From positions 1 to 22,140 of the forward strand of contig CAYONT010000034.1 in the NCBI GenBank assembly GCA_964405405.1: a DNA stretch of 22,140 nt. The letters are read 5' to 3'. The stretch comes from CAMCYM01 sp964405405 (lineage in GTDB: Bacteria; Bacteroidota; Bacteroidia; Flavobacteriales_D; Sanyastnellaceae). The notes beneath the pieces are model-generated. The model searched no databases. It was given only the letters and a program-made list of their open reading frames with translations, and was not told the DNA's origin. Each line of letters starts with the position of its first letter. Positions within the stretch are counted from its first letter, which is position 1. The position numbers and the translations under genes are program-made. Positions 16,485 through 22,140 of this stretch are shown piece by piece.

Positions 16485-17195
16485 GTGAATGCCACTCAAA
16501 TGATTGCCATGCTTCAATACGTGTTAGATCAGATTTTTGCGCTTCACAAATTCGAGTTCCCTCCCAAGGATTCGCGGTTATATTTCAAAACATGCTACGC
16601 CTTGGAGAATGACGCGTCGCCTGGTTCACTTGAAGGCAACGAATGCAGCAGAGCTTACGAAAAACCAATACGAAATGAGGATGCCAAGCCCCGTGGCTGG
16701 GATGAACTGGAACGGCTTGCCCGGCAACCCACCTTTCTGGAACTGTCGGAAGACCGTGGACACAGGAGAATTGATGGCTCATCTACTCGGGGAATCATGG
16801 ACCTTTTGGGATGGTACAATCCAGAATTTCCGGATTCCGTATTCATGTGCCACAAGAACATCATGGCCTGGGCGTTGGAATCGGGGGTCCCTTTTCATTG
16901 CGTGTGGGATGTGGTTTGCATCCACGAACTCGCCCATTTGATTCACCATCGAGTGAATCCAGATCAGTTTCAAGCCGGGCATCCCTTGTTCCCGTCAAGA
17001 GCAGACTTTGTGGAAGGATGGGCTCAATACTGCACTTGGATTGTGGTTCAAGCACTTGGGGGATGGCATGAAACAGCATTCAATCGACTCGTTCAAGGAC
17101 AACCTGCAGAATACCATTACTACAAGTTGTTCGTCCATCATCAATACAAGGCCAGTGTGGTCAAGTTGTTTTTCTGCGAATACGGCTGGATTGAA
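16485..17195 (+). CDS. HExxH metalloprotease-like protein, interrupted by assembly gap
   Basis: At least 237 residues before the run of Ns. The zinc-protease motif HELAH is at 147-151 (VCIHELAHLIHHRVNP), followed by a possible third ligand E177 in ADFVEGWAQYCTW, the arrangement of a gluzincin-type metallopeptidase. No signal peptide is visible, so it is probably cytoplasmic. The start may be GTG 16485 or ATG 16500; the frame is open back to 16404 with no ATG. The C-terminus is lost in the gap, and the apparent stop at 17301 is meaningless unless the gap is exactly 100 bases. The substrate is unknown; the protein may be paired with the gene just beyond the gap. Confidence 0.65.
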
Positions 17196-17295
17196 NNNNN
17201 NNNNNNNNNNNNNNNNNNNNNNNNNNNNNNNNNNNNNNNNNNNNNNNNNNNNNNNNNNNNNNNNNNNNNNNNNNNNNNNNNNNNNNNNNNNNNNN
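17196..17295. other. Assembly gap of 100 N
   Basis: Exactly 100 Ns, the usual placeholder for a scaffold join of unknown length. The distance and phase between the flanking genes are therefore unknown, and one or more genes could be missing. Confidence 0.99.
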
Positions 17296-17303
17296 TAAAA
17301 TGA

Positions 17304-17873
17304 ATGCACATGAAAATGCCGCCTGTTTGTTGTCCCGCTCAGTTGTCGAAGGAACTCGCTTTTTGGAAAGCTGGCCAGTTCAAAGCCTCTGTGATTGTCC
17401 TCGGCGAAGCGCCGCTGAGTTGTGATAAGTACTTTTATCACAACGCAGGAAACTACCTCAGTGGATTGAAAAAGTACTTTCCGCCAAAGTGCAGCAATGA
17501 AGTTTTTTTTCAAATTCTGAGAGAACGAGGAGTCCTTGTGCTTGACTTGTTTTCAATTTGCGGCTTTACCGTCAAGGACTTTCAAACAGCACTACCTCGA
17601 GTTAGGCTGACTCAACAAAACGATTTCAACGATCTCCTGAACTCATTGGCCGCCGCTGGAATCATTGATTGCAACACGCTCATTGTTCCTCGCTACAAAA
17701 GGGTCAGAGATCTCCTTTTTTCCCGACATGCTCAATTCGAGGTTGAATACTGTTCAGAAGTGTTGGACGCGCGGTTGTTTGAAAAAGAACGGGGAAGACA
17801 ACTCCTTTCGGAACCAGCCTACGACGCGCTCAGGTCCTTGTGGGGGTTGACAGAACGAGATCCCCAGAATTGA
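17304..17873 (+). CDS. Conserved-looking protein of unknown function
   Basis: 189 residues from ATG 17304, with alternative ATGs at 17310 and 17316. The segment VIVLGEAPLSCDKYFYHN (30-47) recalls the 'GEAP' loop of the uracil-DNA glycosylase superfamily, followed by a strand VLVLDLFSICGF and a later NTLIVPRYKRVRDLLF. The match is short and no catalytic set can be confirmed, so this is only a hint. There is no signal peptide or membrane segment. It starts 8 bases after the gap, so the true start could lie in the missing sequence. It may share a transcript with the metalloprotease-like gene. Confidence 0.55.
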   Translation: MHMKMPPVCCPAQLSKELAFWKAGQFKASVIVLGEAPLSCDKYFYHNAGNYLSGLKKYFPPKCSNEVFFQILRERGVLVLDLFSICGFTVKDFQTALPRVRLTQQNDFNDLLNSLAAAGIIDCNTLIVPRYKRVRDLLFSRHAQFEVEYCSEVLDARLFEKERGRQLLSEPAYDALRSLWGLTERDPQN

Positions 17874-18164
17874 GAAGGACCACAAGCCCACGACTTTGGA
17901 ATGGTTTGGTTTGGACTAGGATTGAACCGAATAGGTTTCATTTCCACAAATCCGTTGATAAGCAAGCTGTTTGGAGTGCCCCTGTTTTGGGCGGCGCATT
18001 CCCCAATCATGGAGCAACTCAGCCAATACTTCTTTTCTGAAGTCCTTTCGTGTCATGGTAAGTTGCTTTCCAAGTTTGAGGCATGAACAGAATCTGATTG
18101 TTCCGGTTCATTTGCTTTTCACCAAATCGGGTAGCAAATTGTCAGCTTCAACCGCAAATGTTGC

Positions 18165-18407
18165 TTGGGTGCGTGTGACATATTGAAAAAAAAGTATCCG
18201 CGGCCGTTTCCCAACAAGTGGGTAAAGTGGCCGATGTTTCTGATCGAACTCAGGGCGCGGAATGAGGGCCTGTTCCACTTCGGGTGGGTTTGTTTGGTGG
18301 CGGCCGTGTTGTTTCTGATTTTGGCAAAAACAACCACCACCCAGGTGTATGGGGTGAATGCTTGGTACAAGCCACTGAAGTTCGCCTTCTCAGTTTTCAC
18401 CGTTGCC
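18165..18407 (+). pseudogene. Truncated membrane-protein remnant
   Basis: The frame contains one good transmembrane segment (FGWVCLVAAVLFLILA) and then TQVYGVNAWYKPLKFAFSVFTV, which resembles the N-terminal part of an unnamed multi-pass family I recall ('GxNxWxKPxKFAxSxxxxxWT'). After about 18407 the reading turns into low-complexity sequence (HASGGGSSRKK) and no further membrane segments appear in any frame. The intact family would need several more helices, so this looks like a 5' gene fragment. There is no clear ATG; TTG 18165 or a later codon would be needed. Confidence 0.4.
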
Positions 18408-18686
18408 CACGCCTCGGGCGGCGGATCTTCGCGGAAGAAGCCGGTTTGTCCTTCAGCGAAAGAACAAAACTGGCAGTGTAATCGTCTAGGTCATGGAGAA
18501 GCACGATCGCAGAAATGTGGTGGTCGCTACCATCGGTTTCTCTTCTTTGCCACACATGATTGAACAACTTGTTGACGATGCACATGGGTTCGTCAGTCGG
18601 TCCAAAGGGCAGATGTCTAGAAGCTTTGCTTTGAAAAACGAATCTGTCTCTGCATGGAATGCGGAGCACTCCCAGAGCATCTCCTA
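18408..18686. other. Non-coding or degraded stretch
   Basis: Frames of 60-130 codons exist on both strands but none shows a recognisable domain. With the adjacent truncated membrane gene this looks like decayed sequence. The stretch 17874-18164 is similarly empty. Confidence 0.4.
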
Positions 18687-18757
18687 TATCCTGTATCCTG
18701 TATCCTGTATCTTATCTCAGCGCGTCCGCGCCGCGAAGCCGAGCGATTTCTTGTTTC
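18687..18757 (+). repeat. TATCCTG tandem repeat and dispersed repeat, copy 2
   Basis: Three exact 7-base TATCCTG units (18687-18707) run into CTTATCTC and then a GC-rich patch (GCGCGTCCGCGCCGCG). The 23-base element at 18735-18757 follows, shared with 11070-11092 at 22 of 23 bases. CTTATCTCAGCGC here is the reverse complement of sequence between palindrome units 2 and 3 near 14910-14922, so the three intergenic loci are related. It ends 9 bases from the stop of the giant minus-strand gene. Confidence 0.8.
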
Positions 18758-18766
18758 CTGGTGAGC

Positions 18767-21700
18767 TCACCGAATGAGCGTGACGTGCCCCGTGAGGATG
18801 CAGTCCGTTCCGCCCTTCGCTTCATCGTACACCGGGGCGCCGGAAGAGCAGTCGAAGGCAACTCCCTCCTTGATGTTGAGGACGAGGCGGTAGGTGTAGA
18901 CTTCGTTTGGCCCATAATGCTGGCCGTCGTGCACGTCCCCCACCCACGGTTCGTCGGGGGATTCGGTGGTGAAGACCAGGGCACCCCAACGGTTGAAAAC
19001 GGACAACCGGTAGCCGTCCAGCAGCTCCGGATGGCTGAGCACCGGGGTCCAAACGTCGTTGAGGCCGTCGAGGTCTGCAGTGAATGCATTGGGCACGTAG
19101 ACCTGCAGCAGGGGCTTGATGACGATGGGCAGGGTGGCCTGCCGGTTGCAAACTTCGGAGTTGGAGGCGGTGAGTTTCACGATGTAGGTGCCGGCCTGGG
19201 CGTAGGCGTGAACGGGGTTGTCGTCGTAGCTGTACTGGCCATCGCCGAAGTCCCAGAAGTAGGAGGTCGCGAAGACGGATTGGTTTTCGAAGGTGACCTC
19301 GGGGTCGATGGTGGTGGTGATTACGGGGTCGGCGGTGAACAGGGCGTAGGGGGCCACGTAGGCGCAGAAAACGTGTTCCTCGAGGGCGGTGGCGGAACAG
19401 CCGGAGGGGGCGGTGAGGGTCAGGGAGACATCGTAGCAGGAACCGGGCTCAAAGAGGTTGCCGGTGGTGCCGACCTGGGTTGAGAAGTCGCCGTCGCCGA
19501 AGTCCCAGAGGTAGGACAGCGAGGGGTCGTTGACCAGGGAGGAAAAGGTCACCTCCTCGGCGCCGCAGGAAGTGGAGTCGCTCCAGAAGAAGGTGGGGTC
19601 CGGGGTTTCGAAGACGGTCAGCACTTGGGAGACCGAGTCGCGGCACCCCGTGGTCGCGTCGATGGCCAGCAGTTGGACGGTGTAGCCGCCGATGGCTTCG
19701 TAGACCACGGTCGGGTTGGCGGCTGCCGAGGTCGTACCGTTGCCGAGGGTCCAGAAGTACGCGTTGGTCCCGGCTGAGTTGTTCTGAAACACCACCTCCA
19801 CCGAGTCGCAGAGCGCGTCATTCAAGACCTCGAAGGACACCGCCGGGAGGGGGTAGACGACGGCTTCCACCGTGCCCGGGAGGCCGGGGCAGCCGTGGGC
19901 CAGGGAGGTGGGGGTCACTTGGTAGACCACGGTTTGGACCACGTTGGTCGTCTGGAACAACGACTCGGAGATGGTGGGGGACGTTTGGATGGGGAAGACG
20001 GTTTCGCCGGTCACCGCGGGTTGGGGGGTGGCATGCCAAACCCAGGTGCTGGGGAGGTCAGCGTTCAAAGGAATCTGGATGGACTCGCCGGAGCAGATGG
20101 CGTCGCCAGCGGGCACCATCTGGGGAGCGGGGTGCACGGTCAGGGTGAAGTCGGTGGGGGGGCCGGGGCAGCCGCCCGCGCCGTTGGGATAGGTCGGGAC
20201 GACGGTCACCGTGGTTTGCGCCGAGGCCAAGGTCGGGTTGGTCGCCACGAAGGCGGGCAGGGCGCCCGCGCCGGAGGCGGGCAGTCCCAAGGTGCTGTTG
20301 TCGGCACTCCAGCTATAGCCCGTGCCCGGCACCGAACTGGAGAACGCAGGCGGATTCCACAGGGCGCCCTCGCACAGCACCCCATCGGCCAAGGGGTTCA
20401 CCTGCGGCACCGGCATCACCGTCACCTGGAACACCTCCGGCGCACCCACGCAGGTCACCCCGTTCGCGCTGAAAGACGGCGTCACCGTGATCCCCGTGGA
20501 CTGCGGCTGGTTCGCCCCATGCACCGCCAGCCAGCCCGGCACCCCGCCGACCCCTGTCCCCACCGGCATCCCCACACTCTGCGGACTGCCCGCCACCCAG
20601 GCGAACGACGTCCCCAACACATCCGACCCGAAACCGATCGGCGCCACCTCCTCCCCATGACACACCCCCAGCGAAGCCAGCGGCGCCAGCGTCGGCACGG
20701 GATTCACCTGCACCACCACCGGCGTCAACGGGCTCGAACACCCATCGTCCGGACTCGTCGCAAGCACCTGATAAGTAACCAGTTGCGGCTCCGACGCCGC
20801 CGTTGTCAACACATCATCAATCCATTCCGTGTAGGCCAAACCAACCGTCTCCCCTCCCACTGCCGCCACGCCGTTTGCATACCAATTGAAGACCACCTCC
20901 GAATTCGCCACCAATTGCAGGTTGACCGACGACCCGCTGCACAGGGTGGTCTCCGTGGGTCCGATGATGGCGAGCGGCGGTTTGACGAGGACGGAGAGGG
21001 TTTGGACTTCGCCCAAGCAGCTTCCGCTGATGCTGGTCGGTGTGACGCTGTAGACAACCAATTGATCGTTGTTGCTCTGGTTGACGAGCACGTCCTGGAT
21101 CCAACTGCCGGTGCCACCCACGAAGGACTCCCCGGTCACCTGGGGGTTGTCGAAGGTGACGAACCACTGGAAGGTGCTGGGAACGTTTGCGGTGAGTTGG
21201 GCGTTCACGGGGGCGTCGCTGCACAGGTTGAGCCCGTTGGGAATGGTCAGTACGATGTCCGGCATGGCCTGCACGGTGGCGGTGGCGGTGGGGCCCACGC
21301 AACCATAGGGCACGGAGGTGGCGGTGATGTTGTAGGTCACGGCCTGGGGCTGGGAGGATGGGTTGAGGAGGGTTTGGCCTATGACATTGCCGGAGACGGG
21401 AATCAGTTGCTCGCCATCCACCTGGGGGTTGTTGTTCGCCACCCACTGGTAAGTTGCGGGGATGTCGCTCGCGATGGGCAGGTTGAAGGGGGTTTCGTTG
21501 CAGGGAGCCAAGGCAGGAAATGCTGCAACTTGCGGGAGGGGGTAGACGAGGATGGTCAATGCGTTGCTCGTGTCCGGGCAGCCGACGTTGTTCCAGGTGC
21601 TGGTCACCTGGAGCTGGTACAGGGTGGTGTCGAGCAGGGCGGGGGGTTGCCAGGTGGCGGTGGTGGCTCCAGGGACGGGGGTCCAGGTGGATCCGTTGTC

Positions 21701-22140
21701 ATTCTGGGTCAGCCATTGGTAGCTCAGGGTGCCGTTGCCGGTGGCGGGCTGGGTGGGGACGAGGGGGACGGGTTGGGTGCCGGAACAGATTCCCTGGGGC
21801 GCGCCCACGGTGCCGGCGTCGATGCTGTTGACGTAGATGCCCGCGAGGTTCGAGGTGATGGCGGTGCACCCCCCTCCGGTGAGTTGGATGGTGCAGTAGT
21901 AACCGGTGTAGCCGGGCTGGGATGCGGGGGGCTGGTAGGTGCTGGCGTTGGCTCCCGGGATGGCGACGCCGCTGGTCGGCAAGCCAGCGGTGCTGTACCA
22001 CTGGTAACTCGGGGTGCCGGTACCGTTCGTATAGGCCACCTGCAAGGCATTCGGGGCCTGCCCCCAACAGAAGGTCTGGGTGACGGGCTGCTGCGTGAAC
22101 GTCGGCGCCGGGGTGGTCACAACGGCCGCCGGCTGGCTCT
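18767..22140 (-). CDS. Giant Ig/PKD-repeat surface protein with CHU_C (type B) sorting domain, N-terminus missing
   Basis: At least 1124 residues; the frame runs open off the right edge, and the GTG at 22120 is internal rather than the true start. Most of the visible part is a tandem array of Ig-like or PKD-like repeats of about 85-90 residues (e.g. TFQWFVTFDNPQVTGESF ... VYSVTPTSISGSC ... VLVKP). Three clearer PKD domains follow, with FWTLGNG, YLWDFGDG and YFWDFGDG cores at about 780-1010. The C-terminus is a gliding-motility-type CHU_C domain (VYVPNAFTADLDGLNDVW ... VFNRWGALVF ... YTYRLVLNIKEG), the type B signal for the type IX secretion system, which targets proteins to the cell surface. 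The likely role is adhesion or surface structure. It contains two GGTTTGGCCT copies, one per strand. The repeats are diverged, so recent expansion is not evident. Confidence 0.92.
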   Translation of the reverse strand, partial: SQPAAVVTTPAPTFTQQPVTQTFCWGQAPNALQVAYTNGTGTPSYQWYSTAGLPTSGVAIPGANASTYQPPASQPGYTGYYCTIQLTGGGCTAITSNLAGIYVNSIDAGTVGAPQGICSGTQPVPLVPTQPATGNGTLSYQWLTQNDNGSTWTPVPGATTATWQPPALLDTTLYQLQVTSTWNNVGCPDTSNALTILVYPLPQVAAFPALAPCNETPFNLPIASDIPATYQWVANNNPQVDGEQLIPVSGNVIGQTLLNPSSQPQAVTYNITATSVPYGCVGPTATATVQAMPDIVLTIPNGLNLCSDAPVNAQLTANVPSTFQWFVTFDNPQVTGESFVGGTGSWIQDVLVNQSNNDQLVVYSVTPTSISGSCLGEVQTLSVLVKPPLAIIGPTETTLCSGSSVNLQLVANSEVVFNWYANGVAAVGGETVGLAYTEWIDDVLTTAASEPQLVTYQVLATSPDDGCSSPLTPVVVQVNPVPTLAPLASLGVCHGEEVAPIGFGSDVLGTSFAWVAGSPQSVGMPVGTGVGGVPGWLAVHGANQPQSTGITVTPSFSANGVTCVGAPEVFQVTVMPVPQVNPLADGVLCEGALWNPPAFSSSVPGTGYSWSADNSTLGLPASGAGALPAFVATNPTLASAQTTVTVVPTYPNGAGGCPGPPTDFTLTVHPAPQMVPAGDAICSGESIQIPLNADLPSTWVWHATPQPAVTGETVFPIQTSPTISESLFQTTNVVQTVVYQVTPTSLAHGCPGLPGTVEAVVYPLPAVSFEVLNDALCDSVEVVFQNNSAGTNAYFWTLGNGTTSAAANPTVVYEAIGGYTVQLLAIDATTGCRDSVSQVLTVFETPDPTFFWSDSTSCGAEEVTFSSLVNDPSLSYLWDFGDGDFSTQVGTTGNLFEPGSCYDVSLTLTAPSGCSATALEEHVFCAYVAPYALFTADPVITTTIDPEVTFENQSVFATSYFWDFGDGQYSYDDNPVHAYAQAGTYIVKLTASNSEVCNRQATLPIVIKPLLQVYVPNAFTADLDGLNDVWTPVLSHPELLDGYRLSVFNRWGALVFTTESPDEPWVGDVHDGQHYGPNEVYTYRLVLNIKEGVAFDCSSGAPVYDEAKGGTDCILTGHVTLIR

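Noticed and set aside
1..22140. tRNA, rRNA, complete insertion sequences or riboswitches
   Set aside because: I looked for them and saw no cloverleaf, rRNA-like stretch, intact transposase frame or recognisable aptamer upstream of any gene.

Overview
The window looks like a chromosomal scaffold from a GC-rich Bacteroidota bacterium, probably from the wider Flavobacteriales. The evidence is a C-terminal sorting domain of the type A Por/type IX secretion kind, a gliding-motility-type (CHU_C, type B) C-terminal domain, a TonB-dependent receptor with a carboxypeptidase-regulatory-like N-terminus, Cys-rich 'GCTDxxACNY' repeats, and no obvious Shine-Dalgarno sites at the starts I checked. A run of 100 Ns at 17196-17295 is an assembly gap, so this is probably a draft or metagenome scaffold.

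Layout. From 1 to 8350 three very large secreted/surface proteins lie head to tail on the minus strand with gaps of 6 and 15 bases, so they look like one operon transcribed from about 8400 leftwards. The last one runs off the left edge. A TonB-dependent receptor (8664-11027, +) diverges from them. From 11252 to 15428 there is a compact accessory block: a WYL-domain regulator on the minus strand, diverging from an AAA+ ATPase and a Cas4-like Fe-S PD-(D/E)XK nuclease on the plus strand. A cluster of GC palindromes and a small protein ending in a YIGR...NPVRY motif follow. From about 15.4 to 18.7 kb the sequence is lower in GC and loosely packed: a small unknown gene with a strong terminator, an HExxH metalloprotease-like gene cut by the gap, a 189-residue unknown protein, and a truncated membrane-protein relic. 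From 18767 to the right edge is a giant Ig/PKD-repeat adhesin-like protein with a CHU_C sorting domain, on the minus strand and missing its N-terminus.

How the genes may work together. The secreted proteins share a module containing a 'GDDATTP' core across all three members of the left operon, which suggests co-evolution by domain duplication and a common surface or extracellular role. The WYL + AAA+ + Cas4-like nuclease set, with an inverted repeat between the divergent promoters, has the architecture of an inducible nucleic-acid-processing or phage-defence module. I do not recognise it as a named system; this is inference.

The most unexpected signal is not a gene. The 10-mer GGTTTGGCCT (or its complement) occurs ten times exactly in 22 kb, in different reading frames and once between genes, including one perfect inverted pair. 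It is absent from 13.75 to 20.83 kb, which includes the accessory-looking stretch. This resembles an uptake-sequence-like or HIP1-like genome-wide motif.
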